Origin: Vanessa cardui
Lineage: Eukaryota; Arthropoda; Insecta; Lepidoptera; Nymphalidae
DNA length: 64,000 nt
Direction: 5' to 3'
NCBI RefSeq assembly: GCF_905220365.1
Contig: NC_061138.1
Location: forward strand, 558,001 to 622,000
In this document: in pieces, positions 23,645-35,351 of the stretch
How positions within the stretch are numbered: position 1 is the stretch's first letter
How the letters are laid out: each line of letters opens with the position of its first letter
Notes under the pieces: model-generated
Told to the model about the DNA's origin: nothing
Databases searched by the model: none
Seen by the model: only the letters and a program-made list of their open reading frames with translations
Made by a program: the position numbers and the translations under genes

Positions 23645-24384
23645 CGTTAGTTTATATGTTAATCACTCCATTCGTTCCAATCGGAATCGACTTATGTGCG
23701 CGGTGACTTCGTAGACATTTAGATAGCTCACATTGAGGCACTGGTATATTTTATTGGTAATATTAATTTCGATTTACTTAAGAATACAATGTAACATCAC
23801 AAAACTTTACGCAACTAACGATTTGATTGAATTCATTTCAGCGAAACGGAGATCTCTCGACTCACACCTCATCACAAACATGTCAATTATAAAGTTGTGT
23901 TCAGTTTTACCATTTTTGTTGTAAGTTTAATGACAATTTATTTTCAAGTTAATTACTAGTTCAATCGTATTATAATGAAAAGCAAAAAATGTTCCTAGAA
24001 TTACTAGAAGTGTTAAAATGATAATTGTGTATGATTAAAATATATTAATGATAATGATAATTTGCTAGTCTTTACTTTATTACCTAAATGTATTTGTGTA
24101 ATATCAAGCGGAATTTCTTTTTTTACGTCTCATAATTTTTACGCTATTATTTTTTTAATTTAGAACAAATAATATTTTTAAATAAATATTCTGTTTTATC
24201 TCAAGCAACTCAATAAATCAACTCAACACTACTATTTTTTTATTATCTGTCATACTGGAAATTTGTGATGGCCTCCCGCTACCCGTCTCTTTGACGCAAA
24301 ATAACAATTTGCAAATATCATTTAAAATAAAGGGCTGTTTTATTTTGGACTCGCTTTGTAACAACCAACAAAATTGCTTCCACA
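23645..24384. promoter_or_regulatory. Divergent promoter interval, BIG / BUB3
   Basis: 740 bp between the two start codons. Within it, on the plus strand, 23880-23921 reads a 14-codon frame (MSIIKLCSVLPFLL) that runs into a good splice-donor sequence, GTTGTAAGTTT. It could be a small upstream exon or chance. No repeat is recognised. Confidence 0.5.
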
Positions 24385-27300
24385 ATGACTGTTACGCGGG
24401 TGGCGGAGTCCCGCACGGAATTTAAATTAAAGAGTCTGCCCGAAGATGCTATATCCAGTGTAAAATTTGCACCAAAATCAAATCAATTTCTATTAGTATC
24501 ATCTTGGGACTGTTCAGTGAGGTTATACGATGTGTCGGCTAACATTGAGCGGCATAAATACAATCACGAACTCCCAGTTCTTGATGTTTGTTTCAGAGTA
24601 AGTGTTTGTTTACTTCCACGCTTTTCTAACCTATCAGAATATTTGATTACAATCCTATATATATATATTGGTAATTGTGATGTTCGATACAATTGCGGGT
24701 TAAGAAACTTAAAATTTACGTAATTTATCTTCAGGATGCTGTCCATTCCTATAGTGGAGGTCTGGATCAAACTTTAAAGATGTATGACTTAAACGCGACC
24801 AGTGAAACCGTACTTGGTGATCACAAGGGTGCAATCAGATGTGTAGAGTATGCCAATGAAGTTAATGCAGTCCTGACTGGGAGCTGGGACGGCACCATCA
24901 AGATGTGGGATAGCAGAGTTCCAAACTGTGTTGGAACTTACAACCAGGGAAATGAAAGAGTTAGAAAAAAACATAGTTATTATTATTATTGTATAATTAA
25001 TTATTTTATGTATTTAATAAATGATCTAATGAACAACATAAACATAACTAAAGTTATTGTAGTTATGTACTTATTCTACCAAACCAAATAAAAAACAGCA
25101 AAGAAATATATTTGTAGATGTTAAAAATAAAGGTTCCACAATGTTCCAAATATCCACACATTGCAATAAAAAAATATAAATGTAATATTGTTACATAGAA
25201 TGTCATGCAATTAAAAACTTGCTACAATTACATTTCAAATTTAAAGACATTGTTATTTCTTTTGGTGCAATTTAGCTTTACTGGTATGAATTTTAAATAG
25301 ATAAGTTTTAATTAAATTTAAAATAATTTCAGGTGTACACAATGAGTATTGTAGGTGAGAAATTTGTAGTAGGTACATCAGGTCGTAAAATATTTGTATG
25401 GGATGTACGAAACATGGGCCATGTGAATCAAAGAAGAGAATCCTCACTCAAGTACCAAACTAGATGTATTAGGGTATTCCCCAACAAGCAAGGCTACGTC
25501 CTGAGCTCAATAGAGGGCAGAGTTGCTGTAGAGTATTTGGATAGTAACCCAGAAGTGCAGAAGAAGAAATATGCCTTTAAGTGTCATAGAATTAAAGATG
25601 GTGGTATGTATACTTCTCAAAATAGTATTATATTAGTAAGAGTAGTTAGTATATTCATAATATGAAAAATTAAACTAGTTAATAATATAATATTGCTATA
25701 TATTTTGTAAAGTGTTATTGTTTATTACTACTACTGTAAACAGAAACTAAATTATCCATATCTGTAAAGATTATTTGTAGATAACCATAAATCAACAGAT
25801 TTTTTAATATTGTTCTTTTTATCTGTTGCAGGTTTAGAAAAGATATACCCTGTGAATGCAATAAGTTTTCACTCTGTGTACAATACTTTTGCTACGGGTG
25901 GCTCTGATGGCTATGTTAATATATGGGATGGTTTTAACAAGAAGAGGCTTTGTCAATTCCACAGGTAATTCATGAATACATTTATTTTTAATTATTATGT
26001 AATGTATGTAAACTCATTATAAAGAAACTCAAGGGACTGAGCATTTTTTGTCGATATAGAGAGTTTTCGTTATATGGAGTGAACAAAATAAAACAACCAA
26101 ATCCATCGAATCGAAATCGAAGTACATAAAATATGCTTATAAATTATTGTTTACATATATAGTCCGATAACAGTATTTTTTATGAATTCTATTCACATCT
26201 AGATATGTGGTGGAATCGTCTTGATTAAACAACAAAAAAATTACCAACCTAACAACAGTTGGTGATTTGGTTTCGTCCACTTGATCATCTTCTTCATCTT
26301 AATTAAGCTAATACTGATTGTATTAGCAGCGAAAAATGCTAACTCTATGCTTCGAAGATTAGATATAATTGGATGAATAGGATAATAAATAGTTACTATA
26401 TAAAATTATGAACACATTTCTTCTTAATAGAGTTCTTCTACTTTATAGAGTTTATCGTTATAAACGTTATAAAGAGTTTACACTGTATATATATTGTTCT
26501 TTTCAACTTTGATGGGAGCATGAGCCATTGTAACAACTGGCACAACGGACATAACATGTTATTCCTTATGTGGTGACCATATTTTCCCATTAGGTGGTTC
26601 AACTCCTATTTGTCTACCTACTAAAAAAAACTTAGATTTTACCAAAAGTCACCTCAATGTCACTATTTTAACTTTTAAAACTATTGTATATTCATTTGCT
26701 ATCAGTAGGACTATAGTATCTAATTACACCATTCTCACTCATGAAATGTTAAACATCTGTTTACAAGGATATGCCATTTCAATTCAATTCAATTCTTGGT
26801 TTAATGGCTTTTAATGCCATTTCAATCCTATTTTTATAGTTAATGTCTTTGAATTGACATTTTGTGACTTCTGCTGTGAGTTTGATTTAGATTATTCACA
26901 CAGAATAGTGCTACTAGTTTTAGTTCATTAGTAGACACAATTTTATTTACTAATAGATAGTACCTATTTGTGAAAGGTTACTGACTTAAAAGTGTCGTAA
27001 AGCTCAGTTTTTTAGGTAATATTAAATTTGTTCATTAAAGTCAAATGATTTGTTTGCTCAAAATAATAAATGATATTTTTATTTTATCTTATCTAATGTG
27101 AGAAAGTTAAATTATATGAAAGCACTAAATATTATTGAACTAAATGTAAACTATGTGGCAGCTATTTTAATAATCACGCTAATCTCGACACGAATGCTCC
27201 GCCGAGGAACTCAGTAGTTACTCTTTGCGTGTTATATGAAAATAGAATTTCGACAAATTACGGCCGAGTAATTTACACTTCTACTAAATTCGAATTTTAT

Positions 27301-27631
27301 AGAATAATATTTAATAAACTGAAATAACAGATATTTTTAAGACCTGGAAATGAGAAAATCTTAGTGTGAAACTTGTTACTAATTCAAGACTTGTCTCATA
27401 ACTATCATGCCTGTTCACAATATCAAAATATTGTATGTGCTGGTTATTGTTAAACTTGATATTTTTTTCCCCAGATACAATACAGCGGTCTCATCCCTTA
27501 GCTTCTCTCACGACGGTTCAGCGCTAGCAATTGCTTGCTCACAATTAGACGAAACCCAAGCTGACGAGCCCAAACCGGAGGACACCATCTACATCCGATA
27601 TGTCACCGACCAGGAGACTAAACCAAAATGA
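24385..27631 (+). CDS. Bub3: Mitotic checkpoint protein BUB3 (WD40)
   Basis: Seven-bladed WD40 protein that binds the GLEBS motifs of BUB1 and BUBR1 and recruits them to phosphorylated KNL1 at kinetochores. Five exons: 24385-24597, 24735-24959, 25333-25603, 25832-25964 and 27475-27631, in phase, 332 residues (human 328). Recognisable blades: FLLVSSWDCSVRLYDV, AIRCVEYANEVNAVLTGSWD, SIVGEKFVVGTSGRKIFVWD, the very conserved RRESSLKYQTRCIRVFPNKQ and SIEGRVAVEYLDSNPEVQKK stretch, then FATGGSDGYVNIWD. The C-terminus ends DQETKPK as in the family. The second intron uses a weak donor, AGA|GTTAGA, forced by the conserved protein across the junction. Intron 4 (1.5 kb) carries a MITE and an old repeat. 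AATAAA lies at 28141-28146, 510 bases past the stop. Confidence 0.95.
26004..26485. mobile_element. Tigger/pogo-like MITE in BUB3 intron 4
   Basis: The right end, on its complement, reads CAGTGTAAACTCTTTATAACG and is followed by TA (26486-26487). The left end reads TGTAAACTCATTATAAAGA with the outermost bases decayed. Inside there are further copies of the ATATAGAG/GTTATAT motif. No coding capacity. The ends match the CAGT...TATAACG pattern of Tc1/mariner-Tigger elements. Confidence 0.6.
26515..26630 (+). repeat. Interspersed repeat family B, degenerate copy 1 (BUB3 intron 4)
   Basis: Weak match to the family consensus: GGCACAACGGACATAACATG, then TGGTGACCATATTTTCCC, and an A-rich end near 26630. 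Confidence 0.5.
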
Positions 27632-28354
27632 GTGACAGCTTCGTCCCGATGATCTGTGGCTTTATAGTGATAGTGTTGTTAGCGAACAATCTGATATTTT
27701 CTTGTTTTAAACATTATTTATCTATGATTCATTGGCTTGGTGCTGAAAGTGTAACAAGATTACAAAAAAAACCATTTCTTATGTAAAACAACCAAAATTT
27801 ATACTGGCTTATAAGCACCGGGGCAAAGAATTTTTAATTCATAAATCATTTATTGATATTTGAATTATTGAAATAGACAAGTACAAGGAAATGTTCTGTA
27901 TTATAAAGCAATGTTAGTATCATTTATATGTTTAAATAGTTTTTTTTTTTGTGAAGTAGTTTATTTATAAATTAAATGCTCTAGTTCCTAGCTAATGTAG
28001 CTGAAACAAATATGTGTGTTCTTAAAATTATTTTGACAAGGTTGCTTATAATGAGTGTTATCTATAAAGCCACGTCGGGATAGTGAAATGATTGAGACAT
28101 AGTGTGGTCCGTGATCTAGCTTTAAGTGATGAATATTTGAAATAAATAATAAGTTTTCAAGCGTTTCTTTTTATTTTAATAGTCATCTTGCAACTTGTAT
28201 GAATAACACATTAAGTGACATCTTTTACAAGTTGTCCCCGGGACTTTGCTTGTGTTGTTGGTCCTTGTGTGCACGCGTGGCTGCGCGGTACTGGATATTA
28301 TTTAGACATTGCAGTGTGACTTAATGATAGTTTTGCATATAATTTTAAAATAAC
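27632..28354. other. BUB3 3' UTR and flank
   Basis: AT-rich. The only AATAAA with good spacing is at 28141-28146. No gene was recognised after it. Confidence 0.5.
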
Positions 28355-28513
28355 AGTATCCTAAGTTACTCCTTATTATATCAGTATCTGCCAGTGTCAA
28401 AGTCCTGTTAAAATCTGTCCAGCCGTTCCAGAGATTATCTGGCCCAATCAGACAGACAAAAACTGTTATTTTGGTATATGTACCGTGTATACATACATAT
28501 GAATTTTGTAAAA
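28355..28513 (+). repeat. Interspersed repeat family C, copy 2
   Basis: Contains CCTAAGTTACTCCTTATTAT, CCAGCCGTTCCAGAGATTAT and CAGACAGACAAAAACTG, the same string as at 2041-2235. Confidence 0.6.
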
Positions 28514-28620
28514 ATCGGTTATTCTAACATCACAAACAGAAAATTCAATCTCATTAATTTATTACAGATATTATATACTAAAAATAAATGTTGGTTGTAC
28601 CAATTGTTGACAAATACACT

Positions 28621-28905
28621 TTTTTTTTTTATATATATGATATAGGTTGGCGGACGAGCATATGGGCCAACTGATGGTAAGTAGTCACCATCACCCATAG
28701 ACAATGACGCTGTAAGAAATATTAACTATTCCTTACTTCGTCAATATGCCACTAACCTTGGGAACTAAGATGTTACGTCCCTTGTGCCTGTAGTTACACT
28801 GGCTCATTCACCCTGATACTGAGTACTGTTATTTGGTGGTAGAATAACTGATGAGTGGGTGGTACCTACCCAGACGGGCTTGCACAAAGCCCAACCACCA
28901 AGTGA
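28621..28905 (-). repeat. Interspersed repeat family B, copy 2
   Basis: A well-preserved minus-strand copy starting with poly-T and TAGGTTGGCGGACGAGCATA. It then has ATGGTAAGTAGTCACCATC and GGGAACTAAGATGTTACGTC, and ends with GGTACCTACCCAGACGGGCT. Confidence 0.75.
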
Positions 28906-29249
28906 CCACCATATTTCAGGATTCATGGAGATTTTTATAATTATCAATATAATATGTCGTTCCACCAATAACTATGATTATATGGTATCATCCGAGCGCG
29001 ATGAGAATGGAATCCACTATTTTAGAATCAAACCGGCACAAGCATCGGCCAACTCGCGTTGATGACTTGACCTTTTTTGATATTTGTGAGGATTTTTGTC
29101 ATGTTTCAAATCATAAAATACTTAAAAAGTTAGGTAAAATTTTGAAATTTTAAGCACACAAAATAATTCCTGTCGTTGTACCCAAATTTTCAATATGGGT
29201 GTCCAATATTTTGGTTTTGTCAGCCTGTTTTATGCGAACTGTCATTTAT

Positions 29250-29485
29250 TTCCCATTCGCTCACCGGATATTATACCGCCAAGCAGCAAAATTTAGTATT
29301 GTTTTTTTTTCTGGTTTTGTTGATCGAGCCAGTTGACATAATATTTTAGTTCCAAAGGCTGGTGGCACAAAGATGATAAAACGAATGGTTAATATTTTTC
29401 TACTGCCCCAAAAGTGTCTATTGGTACCTATAAACGCTGTGATCAGGACCATCTGGCTGCCAGTCTATCTATAACATAAAAATAA
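29250..29485 (+). repeat. Interspersed repeat family B, degenerate copy 3
   Basis: Keeps TTTTAGTTCCAAAGGCTGG and GAATGGTTAATATTTTTCT, followed by an A-rich end; heavily mutated. Confidence 0.5.
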
Positions 29486-30943
29486 ACTTGTTGGTAATTT
29501 TAGGTCTATAGGAATTTAGGTTAGCCTGTCTATTCATGACTGTTAAACAAAATTATTTTTTTCAATCTTATTTCATGTTCATAGTCGGAAAAGGGGTTAA
29601 GATAAATGTTTAATTAAAATGCGAATTTAAAATATAATTACTTAACAGCTCAGGGCATAAGCATACATATTATGATTATTGGGCGCTTACAATTTGTTAG
29701 CTTATAAGGTATTTACCGTGAATAATAAAAATCGGTTTGGAAAGTCAGATTAAAAATGAAGTTCTACATATGAAACGTAGGAGTTAAGTCTTTATTTTTA
29801 GAACAAATTAAAAGTACAGACGGTGGAAACCTAACTTGGAATTTGCAGGCCATATAAGCGAACATTAAAACGTATTCCAAACGTTCAAATTAACACATTT
29901 CGCGAATACACAAGAGATGCACCCGCGCAAGAATCCGCAATTAAATTTAAGAGCGCGCAGAGAACTGGCAAGTTTTAATTTGAATTTCTCCGCGATCTTT
30001 GGGTGATGGGAATAAGGGTTATTTCGTTGAAAAATGCTTGATGTTTTAATATTGTCTAATAATGCTTACTCAGACTAAATTGGCGTCCAAACAATACATC
30101 TGTTTGAGACCACCTAAAGCCTTCTTAGAATTGTTACTTGGCAAAGGTCCAGTCTAATAGCATAATATTTGCGAATACTATTTTCCAAGTCTATAATTGT
30201 GTTCTGACATTAGCGCCTACTATAAAACTGTTTGTTAAGGAAGTAATTTTCACTAACATAATAAAAGCCTTCATATTATATGTATTAATATAATTATTTC
30301 AATACATGTACTATTTCAATACTTGAGTAATACATGGATATTTCGTCTAGATACTACAAAATTCATTTCATAGGAACCCAAGGAAAAACACACAATTCAC
30401 AGACTGCTTCACGAAATTTCTTGTGGCTTTAAAATAATGTACAATTTCTTCGTTCTTAAAAAATCTTTAAGAAAGCAGGAAGGTAAGTTTTTTTATTCAT
30501 CTATAAATAAATATATCCACTTACAAATACGATCATTTCATAGTTAACAAGCACTCACTTTATTGCTTGCAATTTTGCACTCCAATAAGTGAAGTCCGAG
30601 TAGGCTGTAATAACTGAAGATGTCTTTACCTTAGCGAATGTTACATGAGTGGGAGCATAATCCTCATACTGGAATGCTTGTTTACTGCTCTTATTAGACG
30701 TAGCTAATAACTATGCATAGTTAGTTCTAACTAACTTAAACTAATTTTAGTTTGTACCGTTATTGCATAAGTTCTCAGTCTCAATACAATATAAAAAGAT
30801 AACAATATGCATCGTATTTTAACATTTCTATAAAAACTTACAGGCGGTTTTGCTATCTAAATATATTAGGCGTTGATGCGTACAATGATCATTAGGGCTA
30901 CTTATGGTAAAAAATTGATAGGTTCGATTTTTAGATCTGGCTG
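29486..30943. other. Non-genic DNA with a possible regulatory island near 29880-30020
   Basis: Mostly AT-rich. The part at 29880-30020 has higher complexity (AACACATTTCGCGAATACAC, GAGATGCACCCGCGCAAG, GAGCGCGCAGAGAACTGGC) with no ORF and no repeat match, which would fit a non-coding regulatory element. Nothing else was recognised. Confidence 0.35.

Positions 30944-31003
<60 letters not shown>
30944..31003. repeat. (TA)n microsatellite, about 60 bp
   Basis: Uninterrupted TA dinucleotides. The Ile-Tyr ORFs read through it on both strands are artefacts. Confidence 0.95.
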
Positions 31004-31005
<2 letters not shown>

Positions 31006-31212
31006 GGTATATGTCATTAATGACAGTATGTATATTATTCATACAAGTAAAGAAAAGCAAATACCTAAGGACTTTTCTTTTGCATACGGTACAGAGAACG
31101 TTTTTGGGCAATGGTACACATGATAAGATACCGGAAAATGTAATGGATTTATTATTTTAAAAATTGAAAAAAACACTTAAAAAGAATTACAAAACTAATT
31201 GATCTTGTTCTC

Positions 31213-31312
31213 GTTTGAGGCTGCTTTTCGAAACGGTGGTAGTGTTTGAATATTGAAGATTTAAAAACGCTTCATTGTAAAGTTTACTCGAATAAAATAA
31301 CTTTGATTCGAT
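31213..31312 (+). repeat. Old LINE-tail repeat (family E), degenerate copy 1
   Basis: Resembles the sequence at 42062-42205: CGAAACGGTGGTAG, then AAAGTTTACTCGAATAAAAT. Probably a decayed retroelement 3' end. Confidence 0.45.
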
Positions 31313-32031
31313 AAAATATTTACAGAAATATGACGATAGATGTTTGTCTATATTGTATATTTGTCATCGTAAATTTGTAAGTACCGTTAGATTGTTAACT
31401 ATTTCAGGAAATTGTGAAATTAACGCATTATTTTTCGGTAGATTAACTCAACTCTAACCTAACCAAAATATTATAAACTCGAAATTGTATGTTTTATTGT
31501 CAGTAGAATAAATATTGAAAATCTATCTACAGCTTACAATTGCGCGAGATAGATTTTAATTGAACGGTATTTACAATTTTAGAATGATATACAGAAGTCT
31601 AAGGAGTTATAAAAATATTATATAATGATAACATTAGCTAAATTTGTTTGTTATAGAGCATTATTCTTTTTCAAGATTGACATCTCATTAAAATTACATA
31701 TGCAATCGGGACCATTAATTAAATAAGTATTAGGGAAATTACAGACGTTGAGAATTTTTTGGTTTTATAAAAATTACTTAGTTTTAAACGATTTATAAGG
31801 TCTTAGTTTTTATAATACCTTCTCTTATAGTTGCAAGCAAGCTGCATAAATAAATTATCGTGGAAATATAATACAAACTATTGATGTGTACCTAATTATA
31901 TGTTTTTATGTTTATTTTCATTTACATTAGACTTAAGAACAAAAAGTTATCATTAAAAACAATTTACAATCGGCGAATATATCAAGAAGGTATACATTAT
32001 TTACTTTATTTAGATACATTTGTTTTGTACA

Positions 32032-32075
32032 CTTATTCTACTATCATTGGTGGTAGCCAATGATAGCAGAATAAG
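32032..32075. repeat. Inverted repeat, 19-bp arms, 6-base spacer
   Basis: Left arm CTTATTCTACTATCATTGG (32032-32050) is the complement of 32057-32075 with one mismatch; the spacer is TGGTAG. Confidence 0.85.
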
Positions 32076-32498
32076 TCCTGTCTAATAAAAACAGATGTAA
32101 GGCCTGTCTAATAAAAACACAATCGTCAATATCGGTTTGAAATATTTGTACAACGAGCGATAATGGTGGAAACGACATCTATTTCAAGCGTTAAAACAGC
32201 TGGTCAGGTAAGACTCGCCCAATAAACGATTGGTACCAGTAGGTACTGGCCGCACCTTTACGCGCGAAAACCTTACGGTATCTGCGATTTATTTATTTTA
32301 CCATTTTTATGCGCGAGGTCACGAGGTTCGTGAACGTAACTGGGCACGTTATAATCTTATGGATTCAAGAAATATATTTTATATATTCGTATTAGTATAA
32401 TTTTGATTGTTAATTCTATTGATAATAGACCGTAGTGAACAGCCATCTTGGAAGATTTAATCCACTTTATTATACCGAAAAATAATTACACAAATAAT

Positions 32499-32549
32499 AA
32501 CGCAAAAATACAACTAATAATTCTTCATTATTGGTTGTATTTTTGCGTT
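32499..32549. repeat. Inverted repeat, 23-bp arms, 5-base spacer
   Basis: Left arm 32499-32521 begins AACGCAAAAATACAACTAAT. The right arm 32527-32549 is its complement with one mismatch, which would be a G-U pair in RNA. The spacer is TCTTC. Confidence 0.85.
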
Positions 32550-32559
32550 TCAGTTTTTA

Positions 32560-32835
32560 GGGTAGGGGTTTTCCCGGAAAAATAGGCAACTGACTCACTT
32601 GCTTTTTGGGAGATCGGATCATCAAGATCGATGTAAATGGTGCACTGTTTGGTGTCTCCGCCCAACCACTCTGTTTAACTTAGGCGGTTTTTCGAACTGA
32701 TACGATTTTGGTACCTTCAAGAAAACAGCCTACACATTTTGAAAGTCTGGCAATGCATCTGCAAACCTTCTGATATTGCAGATGTCTCTTTCCATCAGGC
32801 GAGCCTTCTGTTTGCCATATACATATAAAATTATG
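32560..32835 (+). repeat. Degenerate lepidopteran interspersed repeat (family D)
   Basis: Matches, by recollection, a common lepidopteran repeat through AAGTCTGGCAATGCATCTGC, TTCTGATATTGCAGATG and CCATCAGGCGAGCCTTCTG, ending TTTGCCATATACATATAAAA. Class not assigned. Confidence 0.5.
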
Positions 32836-33253
32836 AGGTGACCTATTTAATGTTATTAGTGATGTAAACGTAGAATCAGTTGTCAGGATATAAAAGTTAA
32901 AGAAGAATACATTAATTAGTTCTAAGCATTTTTCTGTACCATTTTTATAATAGAATATAAATAAAATAACCCGTTATTGTTCGTAGCTAAAATTATTCTC
33001 CTTAATTTTTATAGCTGTTTTATTATTATTTAGTTCGAGATGTTTCCTTATCTGATCAAGCTCAGGTAATGTAGATCTTAACGCTAAAGCTAATCTAATA
33101 CAGGTAAACTTAAGCTAGACGGGATGTGCAAAACCTTATGGAAATTTTATCTTACCTTTTAATCTACACGCAGTCACGAGGGTAAGCAACGAAAAGGCGT
33201 AAACATCGGTAACGTGTTGTTTCATGTATTCAAAATACCAAAATTGTGTATTA
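32836..33253. other. Non-genic AT-rich DNA
   Basis: Nothing recognised on either strand. Confidence 0.5.
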
Positions 33254-33630
33254 TCTATACTAATATTATAAAGAGGTAAAATTTGTACGATTGTAAATTT
33301 GTATGTAGGGGGTAATCTCTGGAACGCATAATCATATCAATCAATTCTAAAATTTTTTTAACTGGCAGAAAGCTACATTATTCCTTAGTGCTGTAGGCTA
33401 TAAAATGTTTGTATAAAATGTATATTAACCGAGCTATCACAACTCTTGTCTAGCAAGTCGGAAAAAAAAATCTCATAAAACAAATGAGTGCGCTGCCTAA
33501 ACAGTTGCTTAAAATTAAAAACAATGTATGGCCACCTGGTTCCTCTTAATTATTTCTACAAAAAAGTCCTCGATACCATATCTCATCTTTTATATGCTAA
33601 AACGCGAACGAAGCCGCGGGCGGCCGCTAG
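33254..33630 (+). mobile_element. Non-autonomous Helitron (lepidopteran Lep1/HeLep-like), 377 bp
   Basis: It begins TCTATACTAATATTATAAAG after an A (33253) and ends in CTAG before a T (33631), which fits Helitron insertion between A and T with a 5' TC and 3' CTRR. A GC-rich segment with hairpin potential (AAGCCGCGGGCGGCCG) sits just before the CTAG. Internal AAAGCTACATTATTCCTTAG is typical of the family. No Rep/helicase is encoded. Confidence 0.75.
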
Positions 33631-35102
33631 TTTAAAATACAAACACACAAATACACTTAGGTATAAAAAATATATTGTAGATACAGTTTCACACATTGAA
33701 AAAGAAATTAAATAAAGTTTCCTGAAGTGTAATGGATGATCGGGGCGTCTGTCACTAGTAGGTACTATTTGTAAGTTAGCAAGATTGTCAATGTTTAAGT
33801 TAATATCAATATTTTTGTTTTTTATATAACTGAGACAATGATAATGATTGATGAATAGTTTGAATCGAGTTTTATTTGTAAAGTGGACAAAAATTGTGCC
33901 AATGATGAAAATATATTGCCCATTGTTAAGTCGTAAATTTTAAATAGATAATTTAATTCTAAATTAAGCGTTAAATTATTTTAAAATATTTCTTTTCACA
34001 TTAATTTTGTACAAGTATGTTAATTTACAAACGACGTCAGGTGTATGCGTGGGCGGCCGCTCTGCAAATCCGGAAAGATGTTAATTATTAAGGTATTTTA
34101 CCTCCTCTAATAAGTAGCTTAAGTACTTATAATGCCTCTATGTGTATTATATTCGCGAATACGTCTGTATTGTTCTTTAATTCTTTTTAAAACAATACAT
34201 AGTCATGTATAACATAGTCGTATGTAACTGCCATAATTAACGTTGTATGTTTTTTCTATTATCGTATAGGTAAATTAACGATTAGGAACTAAGATTTTAT
34301 TTCTTGGGCATACTCGTATAATTTTTGAAACAAGATTTAAATTAATTAAAAAATTTAAAATATTTGCGGATTATTATTTTTGAAGGGATTAACATGCCTC
34401 AATTATATTTTATAAGCTCAATTAGTAGGTACATATCTTTTCATTCATTTCATTGAATTATATTTCTTCTTATATATAATTCAATTATTTTATTTTCGAT
34501 GGTTGATTTTATTTAATAAGATAAACTACTGGGCATGCCGTTTCCGACGTTTGCACGGATGAAATCGCGTTGCTCAGTAAGTCATTTTAAAACGATTTAC
34601 TAAAAGTAAAAGTGACAAATATAATATAAAATACGTCCTTTGAACAATACACCAAACAAAACATATTAATAATATATTAATCGTAATTTCATTGGAACTA
34701 TGTTAATTATAACTAAGTAACTAATGTAACTTTAATTATAAAAAATGATACACTTATCGGAATTACTTTGATCTATATTGACAATTTTAAATGACCTAAG
34801 TCGTGCCATTCCGGCCGGTAAAATATTAAAACTACAGCCAGCGCTACTTCTTAATTGATATCCATTAAATAAATAGACACGAAAACACTGTTTATCTCCA
34901 TTTAAACTGAGGATGGCCATTTACATTGATAAGGGATGCTGGTGATAGCGATTCGATTCGCATTTATTTATCTTAATGACATCGATCTCTGATTAAAATG
35001 TGCATTAACGTGAATTAATTTTTGTCCGCGAAGAACTACAAACTCGGTTTTAACATTATTAAGAATTATATGGATGCAGATACGAGGATTGGAAATGTAT
35101 TT
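33631..35102. other. Non-genic DNA left of the Ty3/gypsy element
   Basis: AT-rich, no gene and no repeat recognised. Confidence 0.5.
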
Positions 35103-35107
35103 ATACT

Positions 35108-35351
35108 ATTATAGCGGGCGTGTAAATAATAACAACGATTTGACTGATTTTCACTTTACTATAGTTAGTAATTAATAATTAAATAAACAAATGAGATATA
35201 ACAAAAAAAAATTAAACGCGCAAGAGCGGACGCCATGTTATCTTAAGCGTGTCCCGACCCGACTACTCTTACGTCCCGTTCACGGTAACGGGCCGGTAGT
35301 TGTCGCATGCGGCGCGGGCGACTTCCTGGTTCGTTCAGGAATCCGTCCGCT
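35108..35351 (-). repeat. 3' LTR (244 bp)
   Basis: Appears identical to the 5' LTR except that the poly-A run on the plus strand has nine A instead of ten. It contains the last 109 bases of the gag-pol ORF. Confidence 0.93.

Larger units (their letters stand above)
31313..32559. other. Non-genic AT-rich DNA with two long hairpins
   Basis: No gene. It contains an inverted repeat at 32032-32075, a tandem duplication of CTGTCTAATAAAAACA at about 32078-32117, and a second inverted repeat at 32499-32549. Confidence 0.6.

Noticed and set aside
30873..31160. ORFs with long Ile-Tyr repeats on both strands
   Set aside because: Translation of a (TA)n microsatellite.
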